Source of the DNA: Pedobacter punctiformis
GTDB taxonomy: Bacteria > Bacteroidota > Bacteroidia > Sphingobacteriales > Sphingobacteriaceae
Assembly: GCF_027213715.1 (NCBI RefSeq)
Contig: NZ_JAPWGM010000003.1
Coordinates: 62,001 to 126,000 of the forward strand
DNA: 64,000 bases
Reading direction: 5' to 3'
Shown here: piece after piece, positions 1 through 8,153 of the stretch
How positions within the stretch are numbered: the first letter of the stretch is position 1
Layout: each line of letters opens with the position of its first letter
Made by a program: the position numbers and the translations under genes
The notes under the pieces: generated by a model
The model's input: the letters and a program-made list of their open reading frames with translations, nothing else
Told to the model about the DNA's origin: nothing
The model's database searches: none

Positions 1-2
1 CA

Positions 3-137
3 CATGAAATTGCAGATAGCATTATCCAAATTTCTAAAAGCTTTAACATTGATGCTCAGGTTATCGGGCGTGTAGAAAAAGGGAGCCAAAAACAGGTAAC
101 CATTGAAAGTGAAAAAGGAACTTTTGTATACAATTAG
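3..137 (+). CDS. purM: C-terminal end of phosphoribosylformylglycinamidine cyclo-ligase (PurM), cut by window edge
   Basis: An open frame enters from the left edge and stops at a TAG; only 44 residues are visible. The fragment contains AQVIGRVEKG followed by a short beta-like tail ending FVYN, which resembles the C-terminus of Bacteroidota PurM (AIR synthetase, fifth step of purine synthesis). A strong terminator follows within 25 bases, so this is the last gene of its transcription unit. With so little sequence the family call is tentative; another AIRS-fold protein such as a hydrogenase-maturation or selenophosphate homologue cannot be excluded. Confidence 0.5.
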   Translation, partial: HEIADSIIQISKSFNIDAQVIGRVEKGSQKQVTIESEKGTFVYN

Positions 138-160
138 AATAAAATTTCGACAAAATATTA

Positions 161-192
161 AAAGTGGTTAAATAATTTAACCACTTTTTTTG
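161..192 (+). terminator. Intrinsic terminator after purM
   Basis: Perfect 13-bp arms (161-173 and 175-187) around a single base, followed by a run of T. The arms start and end AAAGTGG / CCACTTT. Confidence 0.85.
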
Positions 193-308
193 TTTAAAAT
201 CTTTCAGGAATTCCTTTTAAAAAGATTCAAAATCCCACAATATCCGTTCAGGTAAATAGTAACTTTACATTTTAAAATACCTTAACAATTAAATTTAATC
301 AATACTAA

Positions 309-1763
309 ATGGAATTAAAAGATTTATCCCCGGCCATTTTATGGGAAAATTTTGCCAGCCTAAATGCTGTACCACGGGCATCTAAAAAAGAAGAGCGTGT
401 TATTGAGTTTATATTAAATTATGGCAAAAGTTTAGGCCTCGAAACGATTAAGGATTCCATTGGAAATGTAGTGATCAAAAAACCGGCTACCACAGGAATG
501 GAAAACCGTCAAACGGTTGTACTGCAATCACACCTGGATATGGTACACCAAAAAAATAGCGATACTGTTTTTGATTTCGAAACTCAAGGTATTGATATGT
601 ACGTGGATGGCGAATGGGTAAAAGCAAAAGGCACCACCCTTGGGGCAGATAATGGTATTGGTGTAGCCGCAATTATGTCGGTACTTGCTTCAAAAGATAT
701 TCAGCACCCTGCCATTGAAGCCATGTTTACCATTGATGAAGAAACAGGTATGACCGGTGCAAAGCAATTAGACCCGGCTAATTTTAGTGGAAAAATTCTT
801 TTAAACCTTGATACTGAAGAAGAAGATGAATTAACCATTGGTTGCGCAGGCGGCTTAGATACCAATACCAAAGCACAGTATAAAGAAGTTCCGGTTGAAA
901 AAGGTTCAATAGCCTTCCAGATCAAAATTAAAGGTTTAATGGGTGGCCACTCCGGTATGGATATTCATCGTGGCAGGGCAAATGCAAATAAATTAATGAA
1001 CCGTTTGCTTTATAAAGCTAAACAATCTGTTAATATTCAGCTTTCCAGTTTAGATGGAGGCAGCTTACGTAATGCTATCCCAAGAGAATCTATAGCCACC
1101 ATTACATTTCAAGAAGTTGAAAAGGAAGCTTTTTTAAAGTTCTTCGAAAAATTAACGGCTATTTTAAAGGAAGAATATAAAACTGTAGAAAAAGGACTTA
1201 TTGTAGAGGCTGTTGAAGTAGAAACGCCTTCGTTCATGGTAGAACCAGCTTATTTTTGGCAAATTTTAAGAGCCATATATACTGTACCAAATGGTGTTTT
1301 CAGAATGAGCCCGGATATAGAAAACCTGGTGGAAGCCTCGACTAACTTGGCCAAGGTAAGCATTAAGGAAGGTACATTTATCACTCAGTCACTTCAACGC
1401 AGCAGTGTGGAAAGTACTAAAGAAGATGTTGCGACTGCCGTTAAATCTGCTTTCGAAAATATAGGTTGCGAAATTGTTCAAAATGGAGATTATCCAGGCT
1501 GGAAACCGGATGCAGATTCGGCCATTTTAAAACTGATGTTAAAATTATATCCCGATCATTTCGAGCATACACCACACGTAGGTGCTTGTCATGCTGGTTT
1601 GGAATGTGGCATTTTAGGTTCTTATTTTCCAGATATGGATATGATTTCCTTTGGTCCCACCATTCGTGGCGCACATTCGCCGGATGAACGGGTAAACATT
1701 TCATCCGTTGATAAATTTTACAACTACCTGCTTCACATTCTCCGTGAAATACCAGTAAAGTAA
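309..1763 (+). CDS. pepD: Aminoacyl-histidine dipeptidase / Xaa-His dipeptidase (M20C, PepD)
   Basis: A cytosolic zinc dipeptidase that hydrolyses broad-range dipeptides including carnosine-like Xaa-His. At 484 residues it is the usual PepD length. Metal-site motifs are all visible: LQSHLDMVHQ (His75, Asp77), GADNGIG (Asp114), TIDEETGMTG (the catalytic and metal Glu pair 144/145), a lid or dimerisation segment with GGHSGMDIHRGRAN, and the C-terminal HVGACHAGLECG and GAHSPDERV blocks. No signal peptide, as expected for a cytosolic enzyme. The ATG at 309 is the first in frame and gives the normal N-terminus. It is a single-gene unit between two terminators. Nothing unusual. Confidence 0.95.
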   Translation: MELKDLSPAILWENFASLNAVPRASKKEERVIEFILNYGKSLGLETIKDSIGNVVIKKPATTGMENRQTVVLQSHLDMVHQKNSDTVFDFETQGIDMYVDGEWVKAKGTTLGADNGIGVAAIMSVLASKDIQHPAIEAMFTIDEETGMTGAKQLDPANFSGKILLNLDTEEEDELTIGCAGGLDTNTKAQYKEVPVEKGSIAFQIKIKGLMGGHSGMDIHRGRANANKLMNRLLYKAKQSVNIQLSSLDGGSLRNAIPRESIATITFQEVEKEAFLKFFEKLTAILKEEYKTVEKGLIVEAVEVETPSFMVEPAYFWQILRAIYTVPNGVFRMSPDIENLVEASTNLAKVSIKEGTFITQSLQRSSVESTKEDVATAVKSAFENIGCEIVQNGDYPGWKPDADSAILKLMLKLYPDHFEHTPHVGACHAGLECGILGSYFPDMDMISFGPTIRGAHSPDERVNISSVDKFYNYLLHILREIPVK

Positions 1764-1770
1764 ATCATTG

Positions 1771-1805
1771 GCTTGCCCGGTTTTAATTCGGGCAGGCTTT
1801 TTATT
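1771..1805 (+). terminator. Intrinsic terminator after pepD
   Basis: Nine-bp GC-rich stem (1771-1779 with 1789-1797, one G-T pair) closing a TTTTAATT-type loop, then a T tract. It starts 8 bases after the pepD stop. Confidence 0.85.
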
Positions 1806-1973
1806 CTTATTTCTTATTCATACCAGATACTCCTATTCATGCAAGACTGTATAGAAGATAAAACTTTTGATAAACTGGACTTTTTTAAATCAATGCTATA
1901 TTATTATTACACCTTGGTATCACATCGTTTTTATTAATTAATAATTTACTGGAAGGAAATGGCTATAAAACAA

Positions 1974-2306
1974 TCAGTGTGAAGCTGTTTTAGAAAACAG
2001 ATTAATAATAACAACACCTGCAATAATTAAAATCAAGCCTATAATGGCAGGTAAATCTGGTGTTTGTTTAAAAGCAAGTATGCCAATCAGTGTAATTAAC
2101 AAAATCCCAACACCCGACCAGATTGCATAGGCTATTCCTACAGGAATGGTTTTTAAGGTCAGGCTTAAAAAATAAAATGCAGCGGCATAGGCCAAAACAG
2201 TCACGATACTAAAAGTTAATCGGGTAAACTGTTCCGAATATTTCAATGCTGTTGTTCCAAGAATTTCAAATAAGATTGCAAAGGCCAGAAACAGGTAATT
2301 TTTCAT
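1974..2306 (-). CDS. Small multidrug resistance (SMR) transporter, EmrE-like
   Basis: 110 residues with four hydrophobic helices, the exact size of SMR pumps. These work as antiparallel dimers in the inner membrane, exchanging protons for lipophilic cations. The essential membrane Glu of helix 1 is present in FEILGT (Glu14). The signature AYAIWSGVGI holds the Tyr and Trp that line the EmrE drug site, and FTRL, DLPAIIG and AGVVIINLFS follow the EmrE pattern almost position for position. This places it in the polyaromatic-cation EmrE branch rather than the guanidinium-exporting Gdx/SugE branch. It is a lone gene with no paired SMR partner, consistent with a homodimer. The actual substrate cannot be read from sequence. 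Confidence 0.9.
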   Translation of the reverse strand: MKNYLFLAFAILFEILGTTALKYSEQFTRLTFSIVTVLAYAAAFYFLSLTLKTIPVGIAYAIWSGVGILLITLIGILAFKQTPDLPAIIGLILIIAGVVIINLFSKTASH

Positions 2307-2408
2307 GATTTTCAGGGATAGGTTTTATGCCCTAAAATTAACGGTTTGAATAAGGAAGTAATGAAAATAATTATGATTATGGCAGATTTAAAACAATAGC
2401 CATTAGCG

Positions 2409-2714
2409 TTAATTCAATTTCTTTTTCCACTGGTTACTATCCAACTCGAAGCATTCTTTTAAAGTTACCGGAGTATTAATGGTTGTTTTATTAAAAAGAG
2501 CAGTATCCACAATATTAACAATACATACGTCATCTTTACGCTGCACATTAAACCAGTAAAAGCCTTTATTCTTATACTTATCCTTTAAAACACCTTCGAG
2601 TTCTAAATAGCTTTTTTGCTTTTGTTTTCCATAATTTCCAGATTGAAAAACCTTTTGTCCAAATGCCAAATTGTGCATACATAATATTGCGCACATCACT
2701 AAAATTTTTTTCAT
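2409..2714 (-). CDS. Small secreted protein of unknown function
   Basis: 101 residues. Residues 1-19 form a typical signal peptide with a cleavage site after AFG, before QKVFQ. The mature part is short, polar and lysine-rich with aromatic residues (YWFNVQRKDDVC) and two or three cysteines; no family is recognised. It ends in basic KWKKKLN-like residues. It is monocistronic, between the SMR gene and the XRE regulator, with AT-rich spacers on both sides. The signal peptide makes it a credible gene despite its size. Function unknown. Confidence 0.6.
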   Translation of the reverse strand: MKKILVMCAILCMHNLAFGQKVFQSGNYGKQKQKSYLELEGVLKDKYKNKGFYWFNVQRKDDVCIVNIVDTALFNKTTINTPVTLKECFELDSNQWKKKLN

Positions 2715-3002
2715 TACTTAGCTTTTAACCAAACCCAAAAAACAATGATTTAAAAGTTATTACCTGTTAAGATGCTAACTTAGTAATCCATTATTTTCAG
2801 ATTTAAATACTTATTAAACCATTTCGGGATGATTAATGAAGTACAGGTCTTGCAGTACATACAAGCCTATGGGAATGATTATCAAGAGGAATGAAATTAT
2901 TTTTCAATAAACGAGAACGGTTAAAGCCGAATCCGATATGCTAATTTAGTATAAAAAAGGAAAAAAAAGGAAAAAAGTATTTTTTTTAATACGGGTTGAG
3001 TC

Positions 3003-3227
3003 TTAGAAATCAAGTAAATCAGCAGGTTTCACTTCCAAACCTTTGGCTAATTCGATTATTGTAGAGAGTTTAATATTAAATTTTCCATTCTCAATTTTAG
3101 AAATTTTGCTATCGTCAATTTCACAATTTGCAGCAAGTGCCCTAAGGCTTAATCCTTTATTATGCCTTATTTTTTGAAGGTTATCTCCAAATTGCTTTTG
3201 AATACTTGTATAGTCTTTTCCAACCAT
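3003..3227 (-). CDS. XRE-family helix-turn-helix regulator (single-domain)
   Basis: 74 residues that are essentially one Cro/C1-type HTH. Helices cover roughly residues 8-70, with RHNKGLSLRALA, the recognition region DDSKISKIENGK and the closing IIELAKGLEVKPADLL. Such stand-alone XRE proteins bind DNA as dimers and often repress themselves. A 15-bp palindrome lies 34 bases upstream of the start (3261-3275) and would suit autoregulation. No toxin or phage gene is adjacent, so its targets are unknown. The ATG at 3227 is the only sensible start. Confidence 0.85.
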   Translation of the reverse strand: MVGKDYTSIQKQFGDNLQKIRHNKGLSLRALAANCEIDDSKISKIENGKFNIKLSTIIELAKGLEVKPADLLDF

Positions 3228-3260
3228 TTCTCTTACTTAACTATTGAGTTAAGCAAGGTG

Positions 3261-3275
3261 TTTAGATTATCTAAA
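3261..3275. promoter_or_regulatory. Palindrome, candidate operator of the XRE regulator
   Basis: TTTAGAT-T-ATCTAAA is a perfect 15-bp dyad with a one-base centre, in the divergent gap between the XRE gene (minus) and the LytTR gene (plus). A second small dyad (GCGGTC, 3282-3287, with GACCGC, 3294-3299) follows; read on the minus strand it precedes an ATTTTTT run and could be a weak hairpin. Operator assignment is inference from position and symmetry. Confidence 0.4.
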
Positions 3276-3454
3276 AAATCTGCGGTCACATAAGACCGCT
3301 ATTTAAATTATTTTGTATATTTACATTACAAATTAAGGTATTAATACTTTTGTTTGAAAAAATGCATTAAACATACAAAAACCGTATTTATATCAGTATT
3401 ACTCACAATATTATTTAATTTTATGAGCTTTCAAACTCCATTATACGCGTAATT

Positions 3455-4123
3455 ATGAATATTAAATTACGATGTGCAATCATAGACAGGGATCAGGATT
3501 CTGTTAAAGACTTAGCAACTTTAATTAAGTTCCATCCCCTATTATCCTTAGTTAAAACATATAATAATCCAGAAAAGGCTTTCTCGGAAATCAATAAAGA
3601 TATTCCTATTCACCTTCTTTTTATAAATATTGAGGTGCCTGGGCATTCGGAATTAGAATTTCAGGAAAGGTTAGGAAATCAGGTACAGGTTATTATTTTT
3701 ACAACTTCCGGCTTAACATATACCTTAAAAAATGATACCCAATACTTAGTTAAACCAATAGATAATTTTAAATTTACCCAAATTATTTATAAGCTTACCC
3801 GTACTTACAAAGTAAAATCAGATGATAATTTATTTATTGAGCGGGAGAAGAAAGGTAATTTTGACCGTGTAATTAAGGCTCACATCTTACTAATTCAGAA
3901 TGAAGGAGACGCTATACTGATTGTTACGCAAACAAAAAATATCATTGCCCATGTTGATTTCAGCGAGGCACTAAAAGAGCTCAAAAACGATTTGCGTTTC
4001 TTACAAGTTCACGATTCATATCTGGTTAACCTGAATTACATTACAAATATCTCTGGTAACGAGATGAAATTAGAAAATGGAACAACTATAACTTTAAAAA
4101 GTGTTTATAAAAAACTGATTTAA
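3455..4123 (+). CDS. LytTR-family response regulator with a degenerate receiver
   Basis: 222 residues. Residues 5-120 keep a receiver fold: an acidic pair region IIDRDQD (Asp11, Asp13), the switch Thr region FTTSG (83-86) and the conserved LVKPID (Lys100). The phospho-acceptor position, normally Asp in LFLDIxMPG, is Asn58 in LFINIEVPG, and the segment before Lys100 is shortened. Residues 128-222 are a LytTR DNA-binding domain (RFLQVHDSYLVNLNYI, LKSVYKKL). No sensor kinase is next to it. It therefore probably acts without classical phosphorylation, or only as a remnant pathway. The ATG at 3455 agrees with family starts. Confidence 0.85.
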   Translation: MNIKLRCAIIDRDQDSVKDLATLIKFHPLLSLVKTYNNPEKAFSEINKDIPIHLLFINIEVPGHSELEFQERLGNQVQVIIFTTSGLTYTLKNDTQYLVKPIDNFKFTQIIYKLTRTYKVKSDDNLFIEREKKGNFDRVIKAHILLIQNEGDAILIVTQTKNIIAHVDFSEALKELKNDLRFLQVHDSYLVNLNYITNISGNEMKLENGTTITLKSVYKKLI

Positions 4124-4229
4124 TGGCCATTATTTATCTTGTAATGTCAAAATCGGTTTCGTTTTTGATTGATGAGTTTGTAAAGTAAATTCAGATTTGA
4201 TAGTTAAAAACACAAAAGGTTAATTACAA

Positions 4230-4261
4230 AAAAACCCCCGAATTTTCATTCGGGGGTTTTT
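4230..4261. terminator. Bidirectional terminator
   Basis: A stem with a CCCCCGAA / TTCGGGGG core lies between A and T tracts, so it can stop transcription in both directions. It sits between the converging LytTR gene and the TonB receptor gene. Confidence 0.9.
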
Positions 4262-4277
4262 AAACTATTAAGCAATA

Positions 4278-7200
4278 CTAGTTAAAGATATAACGAGCAC
4301 CAAATTGCATATAGTAAGTAGATAAAATTGTTTGAGATGTACCAAAAGTACTTCTTACAAGATCATTATTACTTGCTGCTAATCTAAATGTTGGTTTTGT
4401 TGTATTATTAACTGCTGAAGCATTTGTGGGAACTAAAATTGCTGTGTTGTTCACAAAGTTTACATTACCCCATTTGCGGTTTAATAAATTACCTACGTTA
4501 AAAATATCAACTGTAAACTGGAAAGAGTTTTTAGTCTTACCGTAGTTTCTGAAAACTTCTTGAGTAAGTCTAAAGTCAAACTGATTTCTCCAAGGAGATG
4601 TTCCAGCATTACGTTTTGCATACTCGCCTCTGTGTTGGCTTAAATATTTATCCTGAGCGATATAAGCTTCAAAAGCTTCACTTTGCTCCTGAACGGTAAA
4701 AGCTCTGCCGTAACCAGTGGTTCCAGCAGGAACAGCTACGAAAGTAATGTCAGATGCATCTTTAGGGATATAAATTAAATCATTACCTGATTGTCCATCA
4801 CGGTTAAAATCTGAACCATAAGTATAAGAGAATCTTCCTTGTTGAGATCCTTCATAAAATAAAGAGAATGAAGTAGCTAAATTTTTAAGGTATTCTTTTT
4901 TATAAGAAATATTAGCAATAACACGATCCGGGTTTAAATTACTTGAATAACTTAAAGTTGGAGTATTTGGATTACCAGAAGTTTGTGGAATTGACCATAA
5001 GTTTAACAACTGATCACCTCCTCCATCACCGTAATTACGTTGATCAGATCTGGTATAAGCAATCATTGCAGCTAAGCCATTAGAGAACTGCTTGGTTAAT
5101 TGAGCAGTAGCTTGCCAGTTGTAGCCACCTTTAGCATTTGACATCTGAATCACGTTGAAACCTGACGTACTTGTTGCAGCAGCAGTAGTTGCAACTTGAC
5201 CAGCGGCAGTTAAAGAAACGTTTTGTCTGCCAAAAGCACTGTTTGGATACATTGGTCTATTATCACCATATCCAGAAATATTTAAAGCAGTTGGTTCAAT
5301 TAAGTTAATATTTTTAGCTACAGCAACATTTAAGTCTCTACCATAAATACCTTCTAATGTTCCAACTATACCCCAAGGTAATTTTACATCAAATGCAATA
5401 CTTGATTTCCACGTTTGTGGTAATTTCAAGGTTGGAGACATAACACTTATACTACTAGGAATAGAAGAACCAGCTGTTCCCTTAGCTCCCACTAAGTTAG
5501 GTGCAATACTTGGATTGAAAAATGGAGTATTAGCTTGCCCAGAATAAGTTTGAGTAAACTGTAACAAACCTGCATCTCCTGATTGAGATACAATCCATAC
5601 AAATGGGATACGACCCGTAAAGATACCTGTACCACCTCGTACCTGGAATGAACGATCTCCAAATACATTCCAGTTAAAACCAAAACGTGGTGAGTAAGAG
5701 ATTCTGTTCTCAGGTAAAACGCCAGTATCTACCTTTTGACCAGCAAAAGATAAATTAGCAACAAGAGGATGGGTTTTAACTTCAGTTACATCAGGATAAC
5801 TTGCTTGTTCAACTCTTAATCCTGCAGTTAACTTCAAACGATCAGAAACCGTAAATTCATCTTGTAAATAAGCAGAGTACTGATTAAATTTAAAGCTAGG
5901 ATAAGCTTGAGAACCATCAGGATTTAAAGAATAGGTTACAGCATAATTCGCTGGTTTTTGATTGTTAACAAAATCAGACCATGAATTAAACACATAATAA
6001 CCAGTACCAAAACGTTGGAAACCATTTTTGGTAGTACTAAATTCAGCCTGTAAACCTAATGTAATGTTGTGTTTTCCTAAAGCTAAACTTAAATCATCAC
6101 TATAAGTGTAACCTTTAACATCTCTTAAGTTACCATATGTAAATGGCTCGTAACCAAATGTAGTAGCAGTATTACCGCCATCTAAAATATCAACTAATGG
6201 AAATGGAGAACTATCTGATGTTCTTGGATCGTTTTGATGCGAATAAGTAGCACGAGCAACATTAGTTACTTTGCTTCCAAATGATGAAGTTAATTCAGCT
6301 ACGGCAGAATATAAATTCGCTGCCTGATAATAATTAGAATTAGAGAATGGTAATGCATTAATCGTTCCTCTATGACTATTAGAACCAAAAGTAATGCCTG
6401 ATCCCGTAGTTGAAGTACTCACTGTTAATGGTGTTTGACTTTCAACTTGATTATAACGTATACTGAAACGGTGATCTTTAGTAATGTTCCAATCTAAACG
6501 GGCAAACATTTTTTCGTTATCACTAATATTTGAGTATCCCTGATACACACCGGGATCATACCCATACTTAGAAAGTAACGTTGATTTAACTTCATCTAAA
6601 AAGACAGCTGTTGGTTTAGCTACGGTCGACAAACTACCAAATGGTTGAGATGGGGTTGCAGCAATTTTAGTTGTGCCAGGCTGAATAGTATGTTTTTTTT
6701 CATAGTTAACAAAGAAAAACAATTTGTCTTTTATAATTGGACCGCCAAAACTTGCCCCATAATTTTTCTCGTCTAATTTTTGAAGAGTAGGAATTCTATA
6801 AACATCACCTATTCTTTTTCCTTGCATATCTTCACCACGCATAGTATAAAATGCACTTCCGGTGAAAGTATTTGTTCCTGAACGGGTAACAGCATTAATT
6901 GCACCACCAGTAAAACCAGTTTGACGAACATCAAAAGGCGTAACATTGATGGAGATTTGCTCTAATGCATCAATTGAAATTGGTGAACCACCTGCAGGTA
7001 CGTTACCACCAATACCAAACTGGTTGTTAAAGTTAGCACCATCTACAGTAAAGTTATTTGCACGATAGTTACCACCACCAACAGAAACACCGTTAGTTGA
7101 TGTACTAGCCTGAGGCGTTAAACGGGTTAAATCATTAACACTACGTGAAATTGAAGGTAAATTTTGAATCTGTTGCTTACCAATTACTGTTGATGTACCA

Positions 7201-7610
7201 TTTCTACTTGAGTTCATCACACTGTTGGTGCTTTGTCCAACAACTTTTACCTCACTTAAAGTAGCACTGTTATCAGATAATACAACGCTTAAAAGATAAG
7301 GCTCACCTAATTTTAAAGAAACATCAGTTAATTTTTCTGGTCTGTAACCAACGAAACTAACTTCAATGGTATAAGGTCCGCCAACACGCATACCGCCAAT
7401 AGTAAAACGGCCGTCGTTGTTAGTTGATACAGAATAAACTGTACCTGTAGGGGTGTGCGTAGCTTTAACACTGGCACCTGGCAAAGCTCCCTTTGCGTCT
7501 TTGATTGTACCAGTCATTGAAGAAGTGGTTACCTGCGCATTTACAGCGAAAGAAAAACCTACGAAAGCTACAATAATGAATACAAATTTTAAAAGTAAAG
7601 ATTTGTTCAT
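4278..7610 (-). CDS. TonB-dependent receptor, Oar-like, with N-terminal carboxypeptidase-regulatory domain
   Basis: An outer-membrane beta-barrel importer driven by TonB, 1110 residues. I start it at the internal ATG at 7610, because only from there does a clean signal peptide begin (MNKSLLLKF... cleaved after VNA); a further ATG 42 bases upstream would add a polar extension. A CarboxypepD_reg-like domain (about 25-115) precedes the plug, which has NNFTVDGANFNNQFG and a GGAINAVTRSGTN motif typical of Oar-type receptors. The barrel ends in the outer-membrane signature YMQFGARYIFN. There is no SusD partner, so it is not a SusC-type glycan importer; the ligand is unknown. It is monocistronic, with a good promoter at 7668-7695 and a palindrome just upstream. 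Confidence 0.9.
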   Translation of the reverse strand: MNKSLLLKFVFIIVAFVGFSFAVNAQVTTSSMTGTIKDAKGALPGASVKATHTPTGTVYSVSTNNDGRFTIGGMRVGGPYTIEVSFVGYRPEKLTDVSLKLGEPYLLSVVLSDNSATLSEVKVVGQSTNSVMNSSRNGTSTVIGKQQIQNLPSISRSVNDLTRLTPQASTSTNGVSVGGGNYRANNFTVDGANFNNQFGIGGNVPAGGSPISIDALEQISINVTPFDVRQTGFTGGAINAVTRSGTNTFTGSAFYTMRGEDMQGKRIGDVYRIPTLQKLDEKNYGASFGGPIIKDKLFFFVNYEKKHTIQPGTTKIAATPSQPFGSLSTVAKPTAVFLDEVKSTLLSKYGYDPGVYQGYSNISDNEKMFARLDWNITKDHRFSIRYNQVESQTPLTVSTSTTGSGITFGSNSHRGTINALPFSNSNYYQAANLYSAVAELTSSFGSKVTNVARATYSHQNDPRTSDSSPFPLVDILDGGNTATTFGYEPFTYGNLRDVKGYTYSDDLSLALGKHNITLGLQAEFSTTKNGFQRFGTGYYVFNSWSDFVNNQKPANYAVTYSLNPDGSQAYPSFKFNQYSAYLQDEFTVSDRLKLTAGLRVEQASYPDVTEVKTHPLVANLSFAGQKVDTGVLPENRISYSPRFGFNWNVFGDRSFQVRGGTGIFTGRIPFVWIVSQSGDAGLLQFTQTYSGQANTPFFNPSIAPNLVGAKGTAGSSIPSSISVMSPTLKLPQTWKSSIAFDVKLPWGIVGTLEGIYGRDLNVAVAKNINLIEPTALNISGYGDNRPMYPNSAFGRQNVSLTAAGQVATTAAATSTSGFNVIQMSNAKGGYNWQATAQLTKQFSNGLAAMIAYTRSDQRNYGDGGGDQLLNLWSIPQTSGNPNTPTLSYSSNLNPDRVIANISYKKEYLKNLATSFSLFYEGSQQGRFSYTYGSDFNRDGQSGNDLIYIPKDASDITFVAVPAGTTGYGRAFTVQEQSEAFEAYIAQDKYLSQHRGEYAKRNAGTSPWRNQFDFRLTQEVFRNYGKTKNSFQFTVDIFNVGNLLNRKWGNVNFVNNTAILVPTNASAVNNTTKPTFRLAASNNDLVRSTFGTSQTILSTYYMQFGARYIFN

Positions 7611-7667
7611 ACTTTGTTTTTTAAATGTTTTGTTTTTTATGAATAAGATCAACTGATTTTATCGCTG

Positions 7668-7695
7668 CAAATGTAATTAATAAATTTTAACACAA
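7668..7695 (-). promoter_or_regulatory. Bacteroidota sigma-A type promoter for the TonB receptor
   Basis: On the minus strand, TTG (7695-7693), 17 bases, then TACATTTG (7675-7668), matching TAnnTTTG. It would start RNA about 50-55 bases upstream of the chosen ATG at 7610. Confidence 0.55.
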
Positions 7696-7715
7696 TTTAA
7701 CATTCAATGTTAAAT
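7695..7715. promoter_or_regulatory. 21-bp perfect palindrome at the TonB-receptor promoter
   Basis: ATTTAACATT-C-AATGTTAAAT is a perfect dyad centred on 7705, touching the upstream edge of the -33 element. A looser dyad TTAAC-N4-GTTAA lies at 7747-7760. The position suggests an operator. The half-site TTAACA also occurs in the TetR operators near 44.2 and 44.8 kb, but with a different spacer. Confidence 0.4.
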
Positions 7716-7969
7716 AATTATTAAGCCAGAGAAAACTTTTCAACAATTAACATACGTTAACCCCCTAATAACTTTCACTTTATCAATATCTTGCTAATCC
7801 ATTTCTATAATTATCAAAAAAGCAGATGTTTGGTTAGCAAAAACATATTAAATTTAAGTCAACAGTAAAATTATTCTAAAAACTGTTTTCAACCATTCTT
7901 AAAATCAAAGCATAATATTCTCCCAATGTAATTTTTACATTCTTTGTTTAGGCAAAGACAACAATCTCT

Positions 7970-8119
7970 AACCGAATTGACATTTTTTTTTTAGTTTTGG
8001 CAATTATTGGAAACCAAAAATTTCCAGATTTTTATAATTCGGTTCTGATTTAAGTAACCGATGGGGAAATCTGATCAATCAGAGCCCGCTCCTGGCCGGA
8101 GGTTATAAATTTTTATAAC
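7970..8119 (+). promoter_or_regulatory. Highly structured leader upstream of lpd
   Basis: The 500 bases between the TonB receptor and lpd contain no gene. The half nearest lpd is dense in inverted repeats: AACCGAATT (7970-7978) with AATTCGGTT (8036-8044), enclosing TTTTGG (7995-8000) with CCAAAA (8013-8018). Three hairpins then follow back to back: CTGAT-CA-ATCAG (8071-8082), CTCC-TGGCC-GGAG (8089-8101) and GTTATAAA-TT-TTTATAAC (8102-8119). The GC-rich middle hairpin stands out in AT-rich surroundings. No known riboswitch class is recognised. Confidence 0.35.
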
Positions 8120-8153
8120 GAAACAATTAAAAAGCAAATTTCTTTTAATAGAT

